64,000 nt of DNA from Micropterix aruncella (GCA_944548615.1 OX155972.1:11986773-12050772), one strand, 5' to 3'. Counted from the first letter of the stretch, positions 43,557-53,859 are shown. Made by a program: numbers and translations. The notes: generated from the letters alone by a model not told the origin.

Positions 43557-44130
43557 GTTGCGATAATACATGGGAAAGACCATATCTGAAGAACTCTTGT
43601 TTCATGATTTTTTTAAAAAATATAAGAACTAATTTTAAAATATTTTTAAACGAATACCTCGACAATTAACCAATTTATAATTTAGACGCAAAAAAGTTGC
43701 TCATTGCCTTGGACTTTCAAAGCTTTAAACTGATTTCGAAAACTTCGAAGGCGATTATTTCTACACTGTAAGCGATGAGTGTGTTTTATTTTAATTTATT
43801 TATATTACCTTATTAATTCTCTAGCGTCGCGCTTAGCCACATTTTTTATTTAGGCCTTAAGTTAATTACAATTGATTAAAACTTAAGAGCGCTCTGAGAG
43901 TTCCGCTAAACATGCTTTAGCATTAACACCCTTATACCACCACTGCGCAAAGATACTTTCACTGTGTGAGCTCTGCGATCGAACGTTTAGTATCCGCCCG
44001 CTCACCGTCGCGTACGCACGTGGAATTAGCCGGTCGCTTCCCCAACGCTGGATTTTTGTTGGTCGAACCCTGCAAAAGTGACCAGACGAGTGAAGCCTAT
44101 TTTACCTCATTATTAGGATATTTTACAATT
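43557..44130 (+). mobile_element. TTAA-site MITE (family M4), diverged copy
   Basis: Homologous along its length to 46557-47140: GCTCATTGCCTTGGAC, AAACTGATTTCGAAAACTT, TTAGCCACATTTTTTATTTA, CACCCTTATACCACCACTGC, CAACGCTGGATTTTTGTTGG. TTAA at 43553-43556; the right end (TTAA 44130-44133) is less clear, because a block beyond it (44093-44190) is repeated in reverse at 48891-48988. Confidence 0.75.
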
Positions 44131-44337
44131 TAATTTATGTATTTTTTATTCAAACTTGCTTGTATATCCGTATCGACATCATAGACAAAGTTTAAAAAAA
44201 AAACGAGTAAAATATGTTATCGAGTAAAATATCTCTGAAGTAGTCAGCGAAGAACAGCAGGAGCTTCGCAAGGAAACCAAAGTGGTTAACAGTATTATTG
44301 ACAGTATAAATAAGATAAAAAAGAATTTACTGCGTGA

Positions 44338-44720
44338 ACATTGTAGCACTCGTAGTTTCGGCGATGTCGCAACCGCCGTTGAAATGAAATATATTTATTG
44401 TCTGAATTATGGTGTTATATTTATGGTGGTAATGATGAGATTATGTCTGTCATAATTCCCTGTTATCGCAACAGATTGAAAATTTTACTTATTTTCTAAG
44501 TTTTATGATAACTAATTATTTAATATCATGTCCATGTAGAGTGAGTCTTCCTGTCCATTTAAGTTGTCCGTGGTAGAGCCAGTCTTCAGTCTACCGTGGA
44601 CGACGGCTGTCGCAACGTTGCCGAAACATCGAGTGCTACAAAATTCACGTAGTAAATTCGTTGTTATCTTATTTATAATGCCAAACGACCACGATAGTCT
44701 TCGATTTCTTATAACCAGTT
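44338..44720. mobile_element. Foldback element, family T
   Basis: Left arm ACATTGTAGCACTCGTAGTT, TCGGCGATGTCGCAACCGCC; right arm GACGGCTGTCGCAACGTTGC, CGAAACATCGAGTGCTACAA, then AGTAAATTCGTTGTTATCTT and CACGATAGTCTTCGATTTC. Ends at the start of the exon 2 acceptor region. Confidence 0.8.
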
Positions 44721-44754
44721 TGTGAAAATTTCAATAAATAACCTGTATTTTCAG

Positions 44755-44834
44755 ATGAATTCGTGATTTTCGCAACTGGGACTTCTAAAACTATTCAACC
44801 TGGATATGTTGGAACTTTTCAATTTGTGGTTCCT
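44755..44834 (+). CDS. Small secreted protein, exon 2
   Basis: Acceptor TGTATTTTCAG (44753-44754), donor CCT|GTAAGT (44835). 80 nt; the first two bases complete the split codon (G|AT). Reads DEFVIFATGTSKTIQPGYVG and TFQFVVP. Phase 0 out, matching exon 3. Confidence 0.75.
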
Positions 44835-44859
44835 GTAAGTGAACGTTTCTTGCGGTATA

Positions 44860-45860
44860 TTTTACTTTCCCCGCAAACCGAACGCGATTGAAGACGGAAA
44901 TATCCATTTCAACTTCTCCCCCCCCCCCCCCCCCACCGCCCGCCCCCCTGAGATGTTTAGGATTATTTCCTGACTGAAGTCTGTCTATGCTGTGTTATTG
45001 TGTGTGTGTGTGTGTGTGTGTGTGAGAGGGTGTGTGTGTGAGGGTGTGTGTGTCTGTGTGTATTCCACCATGATAGCGCCAAAACGTTTCATCTCATTGA
45101 GCTGAAATTTGGCGAGCAAGCATCATTTGGCCATGGCAAGAGTTCAAAAGATTATAGTTGAAATCGGTCTACCAGGGAGCGCGTTAGTCATACTTCAAAA
45201 TCGAAATATTGGACTGAGGGACTTGAAATTCGGTACACATATGCTTCGTAGGGTCACAGGGTCGTAGGGCCACACTGTTAAATTTTGGTTTCAATATATC
45301 TTATACAAGCGACACAAATATAATAAAAAACGACATACATTTAATCAAATAATAACGTCGAGCCGCCCGAGGCTATCCGGGAAAAGAACCATATTTGAAA
45401 ATAGAAATTTGAACAGCAAGGAAATACAAAAAAAATACCAGATTTTCTGTCGTGGGGGGGAAGGGGGTGTAGTCGGGGTGGGGGTCAAACATATTCTTCC
45501 TCTTCCGATATTCTTCTTCTTCTTTCGTGGATTCCGCCTTATCTAGAGCTTTAATAGATACCCAAGTGCTTAGGATGCAAAAGGGTCTTTGAGGGGTGGT
45601 GTTGGGGATGGGGAGGTTTTGGAGGGGTTGAGTTTAAGAGAGGGTGGGGGCGTTGGGGGGTGGTAAAGGTGGGGGGAGGGGGAAGAGGAAGGGGTGGAGT
45701 GGTGCGGGGGGTGGGTTTGGGAGGTTTGAAGGGTGGAGGAGGGATAGGTGGAGGGGGAGGCGGGGAGGTTTGAGGGGGCGGTTTAGGGGCTTTGGCGCGC
45801 GAGGGGTTGTCTGCATGCTGGGAAAGTCTTGCGGTGACATAACCGATTTTTCAAAAATAT
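44860..45860 (+). repeat. GATTGAGC-family element with poly-C, (TG)n and G-rich block
   Basis: In order: ACTTTCCCCGC, C17 (44918-44934), (GT)n with GAGGGTGTGTGTGTGA (45000-45060), CATTGAGCTGAAATTTGGCG (45095) and GCATCATTTGGCCATGGC. Then a ~215-bp, extremely G-rich and pyrimidine-poor block (45575-45790) with many runs of 3-6 G, and GGAAAGTCTTGCGGTGACAT with CCGATTTTT. It fills intron 2 of the secreted-protein gene; its end is 25 bp before exon 3. Confidence 0.75.
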
Positions 45861-45885
45861 TTTCGATGACTTAATATTTTTTTAG

Positions 45886-46062
45886 TACGGATTCGAATGG
45901 ACAAGGATGGTACTCTACGTGGCGCAAGAAGGTACATCGCATAGTGCATTTCATATGCTGAGCACTAAAGACAAAAGAAAGTTTACTGCTATTTACGAAG
46001 CACCTTGCAACTGCTCTACAGTTTCTTATAGCCTCCATCTATATGCTCGCGGAACTATGTAA
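45886..46062 (+). CDS. Small secreted protein, exon 3 (C-terminus)
   Basis: Acceptor TATTTTTTTAG (45884-45885); stop TAA 46060-46062. Reads YGFEWTRMVLYVAQEGTSHS, AFHMLSTKDKRKFTAIYEAP, CNCSTVSYSLHLYARGTM. The pair CNC (and NCS, a glycosylation sequon) may form disulfides. With exons 1-2 the product is 140 residues, typical of insect secreted effectors or carriers, but no family is recognised. Confidence 0.75.
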   Translation, partial: YGFEWTRMVLYVAQEGTSHSAFHMLSTKDKRKFTAIYEAPCNCSTVSYSLHLYARGTM

Positions 46063-46073
46063 ATCCCTGAAGA

Positions 46074-46079
46074 AATAAA
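46074..46079 (+). terminator. Poly(A) signal of the secreted-protein gene
   Basis: AATAAA 12 bp after the stop codon, in GAAGAAATAAACAG. Implies a very short 3' UTR. Confidence 0.6.
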
Positions 46080-46099
46080 CAGTAGAAATATATAAACCA

Positions 46100-46340
46100 T
46101 CTTGATTTGGCTTTTTACTTTTCCCGCCCACCAAACAACCAGGAGGAAAAGTTCTGTGAACGTGCATTTTTTTGTTGAGATGAAGACGGAAATTTGAGCC
46201 CACACGAGACATTCTAGGGGTTAAACCCCTAGAATGTGTAACGTCCCTTCCGGGATGCAAAAGGTACGGCCGAGTTTTTACTTAACAAGTTTAGGGGCTA
46301 AGACCATTTCCTGAATTAAATCGGTCTGTGGTCCGTATTC
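46100..46340. repeat. GATTGAGC-type end joined to a TTAA palindrome
   Basis: TTACTTTTCCCGCCCACC and GGAGGAAAAGTTCTGTGAAC resemble the ends at 2100. At 46211-46239 a perfect palindrome, ACATTCTAGGGGTT / AAACCCCTAGAATGT, is centred on TTAA. To its right, GTAACGTCCCTTCCGGGATG resembles, reversed, the piggyBac-type end at 1-133. Confidence 0.55.
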
Positions 46341-46556
46341 CGTTTCTCGCAGGTGCCTAACATGGGGTCTAAAACCGTGCTAGAAGGACGCCTAATATGA
46401 ACTGACGTTTTGGTATTCCCCTTCACGGGTCCTAACCGGAGAGTGCTTATGTAGGGGCTATTAGGCTCTTAAATTAACTTTAAGCACCGTTTAGACTCTT
46501 TTTAGTATTCGGTGTCTACAAGTGTCACGGCGGATGGGTCTTGTTCGGGGTGTTAA

Positions 46557-47140
46557 GGCGACATGATACCTGGGAACGACCATACCTGAAGAATTTTAGT
46601 TTTATGAGTTTTTAAAAAAATATAAGCATTAATTAAAAAAAAGTTTCCAACTCAATCCCTCGATAAGGAACCAATTTAAAATTTGAACTTAAAAAAGTTG
46701 CTTATTGCCTTGGACATTAAGGTTTTAAACTGACTTCGAAAACTTTCAGGCGCGTTTACTCCTACAATGTAAGCTGTGAGTGTGTTGTATTATAATTTCA
46801 TTATATTGATAGATTAATTATCTAGGGCAGCACTTAGCCACATTTTTTATTTACTCTAAATGAATTACACTTAATTAAAACGTGAAGGGGTCTGAGAGTT
46901 ACGCTAAATATGTTTTGCCATTAACACCCTTATACCACAACTGCGTAAAGATAGTTATTCTGTGCTAGAGCTGCGATTTACCATTTAGTATGCGTCTGGT
47001 TCCCGGCGCTAGTGGACGTGGAATCTGCGCTTGACGCTACGTCAACGCTGGATTTTTATTGGTCAAACACTAAAAATTGATACGCCTATATTTTCGCGTA
47101 TCCGCCCATTTCAGATATTTTACTGAGGTCTCATGTCGCC
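46557..47140. mobile_element. TTAA-site MITE (family M4), complete
   Basis: TTAA at 46553-46556 and 47141-47144; inverted ends GGCGACATGA / TCATGTCGCC. 584 bp, noncoding. TTAA duplication points to a piggyBac-type transposase, although the GG..CC ends differ from the CCC ends of families P1/P2. Confidence 0.88.
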
Positions 47141-47573
47141 TTAACTAAGAACGGTCTAAATCGAGCAGCCTGCTTCTGGCAGCCGTGTAACTCTTGTTTC
47201 TCTCGTGATTTCGAAGCTTGTTGTCGCTATTTCAAAGATGTTTGCTTTTCATTGGATTTTAAATCGAAGAAGAGACGACGAGCGGCGATAATCGTAAGTA
47301 ATCATTAATTAATATCTATATTTTACAATGAAAATCATGTCAATATTCTTGTAGGTTATGATAAATAGCCCTATATATTTGTTTAGCATTGTATATTGTA
47401 TGATACTTGCATACCTATTTGAAAATTTTAAAATAAACGAAGCTGTTCCGACAATCAGCGCTCGGTGACGAGCATGACGGTGGGTGGCCGAGAGAGGTGC
47501 GAGAGAGTGACCGAGCTGTCAAAATGAAGACCCTGCTTTGGGACGACCATAGACAAAACGGAAAACTTTAATA

Positions 47574-47766
47574 GGGTGTTTACACTCTCGCGCGAGGCGC
47601 GAGGCGAGACGCAAAACCATATCAGTAAACAAATGGAACAGAGGCAAAGCTTCTAACGAGCGTACAAAATGTTTACCTACTTGCTAGAAGCTTTGCCTCT
47701 GTTCCGTTTGTTTACGACATGGTTTTGCGTCTCGCCTCGCGCCTCGCGCGAGAGTGTAAACGCCCC
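47574..47766. repeat. 193-bp near-perfect palindrome (GC-rich tips)
   Basis: Left arm GTGTTTACACTCTCGCGCGA, GGCGCGAGGCGAGACGCAAA, ACCAT, AAACAAATGGAACAGAGGCA, AAGCTTCTA; right arm the same reversed (GGTTTTGCGTCTCGCCTCGC, CGCGAGAGTGTAAACGCC). Loop about 40 bp. The motif TTTACACTCTCG also occurs twice inside the hAT at 32758 and 32825. Confidence 0.9.
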
Positions 47767-48109
47767 ATAAGATTCAAGACCGGTCTTTATTTTTAATGAA
47801 ACGGAATACCAACAAAATAACGAAGATGTTAAAGTCCTATTTTTCAGCACCAGCTTAATTTAAGCCTGCGAGAACGCAATACGGACCTGTGTGTCTGTCT
47901 GTCTGTGCACGATACCTAGGCGCCACAGTTAATATAATTATATGCGCAAGGAGTATAGAAACTAGGCCCATTTGTTCAAATATATACCTACGCTCCTTGG
48001 AGCGCTAGGGTTGTCATTCTTTATTTGTTGTAAAAATGAAAAGTTATTTTAAATTATTAATAAATCTACTATCATTTATTTGGCGGTACAGTTTCGATGA
48101 CAATGCATT

Positions 48110-48860
48110 TTTATGGCATGATCATGACCTGATTTTACAGCCAGGATCGGCTCCTGACGAGGATACTCTTCCACTGTCAACAGCACAGACACACAATTTC
48201 GTATACGAATTCAATTATGATAGTCCATTCTAAATTTTACCACGACATGGCTGCTGCACCCAGAGTTGGCTCCCGACGAGGGGACTCAACGGTCAACATC
48301 ACAGAAACGAAATTTTGTATATGGATTCAATTATGATAGACCGTTTTATGTTCCACAGCAATAGGGCTGCTGCACCAAGGGTTGGCTTCCAACAAGGGGA
48401 CTCCTCAACGGTCAACAGCACAGACACGTAACTCTGTATAGCATTCACTTACGATAGCCCGTTCTAAGTTCCACTACAACATGGCTGCTGCAGCCAGGGT
48501 TGGCTCCCGACGAGGGGACTTCTCAACGGCCAACAGCACAGAAACGAATTTTTGTATACGCATTCAATTATGATAGCATGGTCTAAGTTTCAATGCAATA
48601 GGGCTGCTGCACCCAAGGTTGGCTTCCAACGAGGGGACTCCTCAACGATCAACAGGACAAACACGAAATGCGGTATATCATATAATTAAGATAGCACATT
48701 CTAAGTCCCACTATAACATGGCTGTTGCGCCAAGGTTTGGCTTCCAACGAGGTGACTCCTCGGCGGTCAACAGAACAGAAACGAAATTGTGTATACGCAT
48801 TCAATTATGATAGCCCGTTCTAAGTTTCGTGAGATGGCTGCTGCACTTATTTAATGTTTT
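48110..48860 (+). repeat. ~120-bp tandem array, 6 units
   Basis: GGCTGCTGCACCCAGGGTTG-type blocks recur at about 48250, 48364, 48483, 48602 and 48719, each followed by CGAGGGGACTCCTCAACGGT, AACAGCACAGACACGAA and ATTCAATTATGATAGC. Units differ by point changes and 1-4 bp indels. Spacing equals that of the array at 1139. The frames at 48036 and 48619 are by-products. Confidence 0.9.
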
Positions 48861-48890
48861 GGTCGGGTTTTTATTTTTTTTATTTTGTCT

Positions 48891-48988
48891 TTGATGTCGT
48901 TACGGATATACAAGCAAGTTTGAAAAATAAATAACATAAATTACATTGTAAAATATCCTAATAATGAGGTAAAATAGGCTTCACTCGT
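48891..48988 (-). repeat. Inverted copy of 44093-44190
   Basis: CGGATATACAAGCAAGTTTGA, AAATATCCTAATAATGAGGT and AATAGGCTTCACTCGT are the reverse complement of the sequence at 44093-44190. Confidence 0.85.
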
Positions 48989-49049
48989 TGGGGTAGCGTT
49001 ATTAGGGCGTTATTAAGCGCATTAGGGCTGCTGCACCCAGGGTTGGCCA

Positions 49050-50470
49050 CCTTCCGTCTCCGTCATCAGACCATGGGCACCACACAAGGTTATAGTTCTT
49101 GCCAAGACAAATCAAACACGACAGGTTTATCGTGTGTAGTTTAGGAGTTCCTATGGCCGTTTCCATTTGTCGGGTGTCGGGACCCGATTTTTAATCGGAT
49201 GTCAGCGCCGCTGTTCCCACTTGGGTGTCGGGTCCGATTTTTAGCCGGACGTCGTCGCTCCGCTGTTCACACTGTCGGGTGGTTGGTCCGATTTTTACTT
49301 TCCTGTCAAGGAAAGTATTGTGGACGCACTTCTGTGTGTCTGCTGTGTTTATTCTCCGTTAATAGCGCTGAAACGCTTTATCCGATTGAGCTGAAATTTG
49401 GTATGCAGGCATCATTTGGTCATGGCATGAGCTGAAAAGATTGTGGTTGAAATCCGTCCACCCTGGTTTGGCTCCCGATGAGGGAACTCCTCAACGGTCA
49501 ACAGCAGAGACCCTGTATACGAGTTTCGATTTCGTTTTCGATAGTCTTCGATTTCGATTTCGGTTTCCGTTTCGTTTTAGATTTCAATTTTTATTTCGAT
49601 TTCGATTTTTCGATTTCGATTTTGATTTCAATTTCATCATCATCATCATCATCATCGATGGGGGGGGGGGGGGGGGGGTATTAATATTCAGATCAATTAA
49701 CTTCCTGGCTACTTGACAGGAAAGTCTTGGGGTGACACAGCCGATTTTTAATCGGATGTCGTCGCTCTGTTCAGACTAGTCTGTTGCCGGATCCGATTTG
49801 GAGTCAATCACTCTCCAGAAAGTGATGGACGTCGACGTAGCTGTTTGAGGTCTCGTTTTTGGTCGCGTTTACGATCGCGTCTGCAGTTACGTTCGCGTTT
49901 GCGGTCGCGTTTGCGGACCGTTGAGGAGTTCCCTCATCGGGAGCCAACCCAGGGTACATAAGCCATGTCATGATGACACTTAAAAGTTGCTATCATAAAT
50001 GAATGCGTATACAAAATGTTGGGTCTCTGCTGTTGACCGTTGAGGAGTCATCTAGTCAGGAGCCAACCCTGGGTGGACGGATTTCAACCACATTCTATTC
50101 AGCTCATGCCATGACCAAATGATGCCTGCATGCCAAATTTCATCTCAATCGGATGAAGCGTTTTGGCGCTCACAGAAATGCGTCCACAAAAGTAAAATGC
50201 CCAACACTGCGTGCGGATAGGTAGTTTATCGGGCCCGACATCCGACAAGTGGGAAAGGGCGGTTAGTCTCCATCATCAGATGCTGGGCATCACACAAGGT
50301 TATAGTTTTTGTCGAGATAAATCAAACGAACCCAAACATGACAGGTTTATCGTGTGTAGCTTAGGAGTTCCTATGGCCACCTTCCGTCTCCATCATCAGA
50401 CCCTGGGCACCACACAAGGTTATAGTTTTTGTCAAGACAAATCAAACGAACCCAATAACGCCTTTTTTAA
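49050..50470. repeat. Mosaic of reversed 120-bp modules, GATTGAGC and hexamer repeats
   Basis: Units like the 1139 array in reverse (CATCATCAGACCCTGGGCAC, GGTTATAGTTTTTGTCAAGA, CAAATCAAACGAACCC) at 49055, 50265 and 50386 (121-bp step). Units like the 48-kb array, direct at 49465 and reversed at 49917 and 50037. GATTGAGCTGAAATTTGGTA at 49384 and, reversed, at 50132. TTTCGA hexamer repeats (49525-49630), (ATC)n, G19 (49660-49678), and GCGTTT-rich DNA (49850-49920). Confidence 0.8.
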
Positions 50471-51220
50471 TTCTGAGATTCTAAGGAACACTTTGGTGAA
50501 GTTTTACCTAAGTCGGTTCAGCAGTTTTTGAGCCAAATCAAAACAAACATACAGAAAGACATACATACATACACTGCCCTCAAGAATTGCATATAAGTAG
50601 TATAAATAAGCAACTTAACAATCAATCATTCTTACCTTTTAATGTCAGCAGGGAGTTCAAAAAATGAAAGCTCAGGTTTTGAAGATATAAGTATATAGAA
50701 ATACATTCCTGGCATTTTTAAAAAGATCGCGGACTATCCGTAGCGCAAGCAACACATAGAAACGCATAACGCAACCTTTTGTCTCAAGGTGGCACTCAAC
50801 AACCGCTCAACCGCACTCAACAACTGCAACAACCGCTTAGATTATTGCTGAAGCGTGCGTTGAAATCTGTCCACCAAGGTGGCGCATAAGTCATACATCT
50901 GTAGGGAAAATAGTCGGACAACAACGTTTTTAATAATGTGCAATAACGACGATTTATAATTCTTAGTATAAGAAGCGAAATTGCGTTCTCACGCCAAGCG
51001 AAAATTATATTTCCTAGTAGATCGAATGTATACTTCACAAAGTATAAATTCGCAGTATTTTAATGACGTATTTTAGCCCTACCATTAGGATATAAAAACA
51101 AGTATAAAAACGCTCACTATGTTAAATTACTTCTGTCAAAACATCCACTTCGGTAAGTCGCCTCTCTCAATTTAACGTTTATTGAAACTGGTCAAATATT
51201 CTTATTGCATTTCTTTACTC
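50471..51220. other. Noncoding spacer
   Basis: No supported feature. TTTTGAGCCAAATCAAAAC and CATACAGAAAGACATACATA at 50525-50575 are the usual edge of a lepidopteran-type repeat (recalled). No gene. Confidence 0.35.
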
Positions 51221-51223
51221 TCT

Positions 51224-51504
51224 GGGCCCGATTGTGTTTCTTTGTGAACTAAAACTAAGTGACAGAACAATACGTTAGAGCGGAATAAGAAACGAACGAT
51301 CGTCGATAAATACTACCTGCCGAACTTATACTCATCCGAATAAATTCGAGCAAATTTCGTGCGGTGTAAGATTTGACCTTGGCGGGCAGTTTTAATGCGA
51401 AAGGTGACAACCGGTCATCTCACACTACGATCAAGCGTATTGCCCTGTCTCGTTCACACGGACTAATTTCCGATTTTAGTTCATGAAGAAACGCAATCGA
51501 GCCC
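51224..51504. mobile_element. TIR MITE with 3-bp TSD (family M3), copy 2
   Basis: Begins GGGCCCGATTGTGTTTCTTT and ends, reversed, GGGCTCGATTGCGTTTCTTC; TCT on both sides (51221-51223, 51505-51507). 281 bp. Same interior as the copy at 34437 (ACGATCGTCGATAAA, ACTACCTGYCRAACTTATAC). Confidence 0.9.
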
Positions 51505-52700
51505 TCTGTATACGTCGAGGTGCAGGACGTGTTAATTGCCCTCATATAGTTGTAGGCTCGTTGCGTTCGCGCAAATATCCACATAGAAGCTCAGTAGGGC
51601 AGTGTCAACTAAAACAGCCGAACTTGTCACCCCAACTAGAGTTGTCAACTACAACGGGCGAACCCGTCACCTCAGGAAGTTTTAACGAAATGTTCGTTCT
51701 ATCTTCCGTGAAGTGAAGACTTGGACAAAACAGTCCACCGTCAAGCTCCGCCCCATGCCTGTAAAAGGTCAACGCCTTATCCGCGAGATAACCAGGTATG
51801 TTACCCAGCGGGCTTACTACAATCATGCCATTACTTCCAAATGCGACCAGATTACTCCGGTCTCTCGACTGGTTACGAGTTCGAGGTCGCTTGCGCTGTC
51901 CTCTCCCTTACGAAGCGGTGAAACGGTGTAAACCGAATCAATCGCGGACCACGGCGTCCTTTGCCCGGCTGTTCACCCGGAATCGGGTAGCCGATGGTCA
52001 TTTCAAGAGCAGTCGCCGTAAGGTCAGCAACCACCCCCGCTCTATAGGAAACAGTACAGCTTCCAGACTCGCCCGACTGTTAGTCAGAATGCACAATCGA
52101 TTGGCTTACGCCGCACGGATGCGCAGACCGTCCAGGAGCGCCAGAAGATTGACTCTTAGGGGAAACTAGCACCAAAGCCAGAGTCCTACCCGGGCTCGCA
52201 CTTCATGCGTGGAGGCCGCCGGATGGGTGTAGACCCGTGAGTGTGACCAACCCTGAACAAATGGGTCTTCGTGGCCAACTGCACAAGGGCCCATTAGCTC
52301 CCAACTTGTAACCCCAGGCTGGTATAACGATATGTGATCGTGTTTTCAGCCGTGGGATAAGCGTAGAAGACTTAGAGATAAGACAATCTACTGTCTAGCT
52401 CGCTAATAGATCGTTAAAGTCCAACGTCTTACGGCGAGGCACCGGGAAAGGTATCCAGCGGGCAGCCTCCCCCTAACTACCAGTTTTGGTAGGATATCTC
52501 CGTCTAGAGCTAACCTTCAGGATACCTCCATCCTCTCGACTGGTTACGGGTCCGAGGTCGCTTACGCGGCAAGGACAACATAATAGGACTCTGAGGTCGT
52601 GAGCTAAGGACATCCTCATCTACACTCAATCATCTACGGCCACGACCAGTCACTATATCAAAGTCGAAATATTACAGACATGAACTATATATTGTGAATC
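51505..52700 (+). repeat. GC-rich dispersed repeat R (5'-part of an unknown retroelement?)
   Basis: GAGTTGTCAACTACAACGGG, CGAACCCGTCACCTCAGGAA and TTTTAACGAAATGTTCGTTC (51640-51703) recur at 63932-64000 in the same orientation. CTCTCGACTGGTTACG followed by CGAGGTCGCTTRCGC appears twice inside (51864, 52535). The composition and open frames (51713-52169, arginine-rich) suggest a degraded gag/ORF1 or a 5' UTR, but no motif is certain. Confidence 0.45.
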
Positions 52701-52719
52701 ATAAACATCGGTTGTGTTA

Positions 52720-53090
52720 CCCCAAAACTTTCCCGGCAAGTAGCCAAGGACAGAATTAATCTGAATAATAATTTCATAAATAAAATTTATGAACGCCCTC
52801 TCCCGGCCGGCGGTTGAACCCGGTTGGGTTCCGTTGTAACTGCCTCGGGCGGCGCAGTTCGTTTCTCAGCTATGCGCCAACAGACGGTGTTAATATTTGA
52901 TTATACGAGTAATATATGGCGAAATTTAAATATTACTAGTGTAGCTTGTATATATGAGATAATCCAACCAAAATTTGCGCGCTGCCATCGCGAGGTGGTC
53001 ACATACGAACTCAACCGGGTTCGTGTCCGCCGGCCGAGGGAGGGCGCTCATCAGGTACATATCCAAACTTAAGTTTCGGGGGGGGGGGGG
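52720..53090 (-). repeat. GATTGAGC-family element, reversed
   Basis: TTACCCCAAAACTTTCCCGG, CAAGTAGCCAAGGA and CAGAATTAATCTGAATA reverse the 49680-49740 end. CGCCAACAGACGGTGTTAAT and GCCTCGGGCGG reverse the 6610 region. GGTTGAACCCGGTTGGGTTC is included. Ends in G13 (53078-53090). Confidence 0.65.
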
Positions 53091-53222
53091 CTTCATTGAA
53101 AAAGCGCGCGCGACACCCACCAAACTTGAATTTGCCGGTACACTGAAACAAAAATATGCCGGATTTCCAGGGGATAAATCCCAACTATCCCCTCTCCCCT
53201 CCCCTGGATACGTAAATTAAAT

Positions 53223-53321
53223 TCAATTTTGAAAGGACAACGGGCAAAAATGTATGGGCGCTGGGCTCACCTCTTGGGCCCAGCGCCCATACATTTTTGC
53301 CCATTTTCCTTTCAAAATTGT
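53223..53321. repeat. 99-bp hairpin with ~44-bp arms
   Basis: CAATTTTGAAAGGACAACGGG, CAAAAATGTATGGGCGCTGG pairs with CCAGCGCCCATACATTTTTG, CCCATTTTCCTTTCAAAATTG, with about three mismatches and a ~9-nt loop (CACCTCTTG). Size and shape resemble a pre-miRNA-like or short foldback structure. No expression evidence. Confidence 0.85.
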
Positions 53322-53859
53322 ATTTAATTTAAATTTGAAAAAACCGCTGACACAAAAATTTTGGTCACCCTTTAGAAAATATACGATAAACAAGAAAATG
53401 ATCATTAAACAAAGAAATTATGTCGAACTGATTGAAATCTTTTCAATAAATGTTCATGTTTGCCTTGAATTTTAAAACACATGTTTGACACGAGTAGTTG
53501 TGTAGTAGTTAGTTGTTATCTGAATGTTGGCGTGAAGTTATCTGATTTTACTCTGTAAGTAGACAATAAAATGTAATAAATATTTGGAATGCTTTTATAA
53601 ACCAACGAATATTTGATAGACAAAGATCCCCGAATCGACCCTTCAGTAATGCCACAACGCAACATTAATAGAAGTGAATCCGTTAGTGACCTATGCTATA
53701 GCTTAACGTGTAAACAATGAGTCATAAATGTTTTCATAAATTTACTGACAAGTACACCGAAGATTCTTCACTAAATATTGAACGTTTGCAAAATGCGACA
53801 ACTTGAACATTTGCAAAATGTATATATACGATTTCTTCTTCGGTCTACGTAAGTATGAT
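53322..53859. other. AT-rich spacer
   Basis: No feature supported. CGTTTGCAAAATGCGACAAC and ACATTTGCAAAATGTATATA (53780-53825) are a short internal repetition. Confidence 0.4.

Noticed and set aside
48110..48860. Regular repeats resembling a CRISPR array
   Set aside because: The whole ~120-bp unit is repeated with substitutions, with no unique spacers, in a eukaryotic genome.
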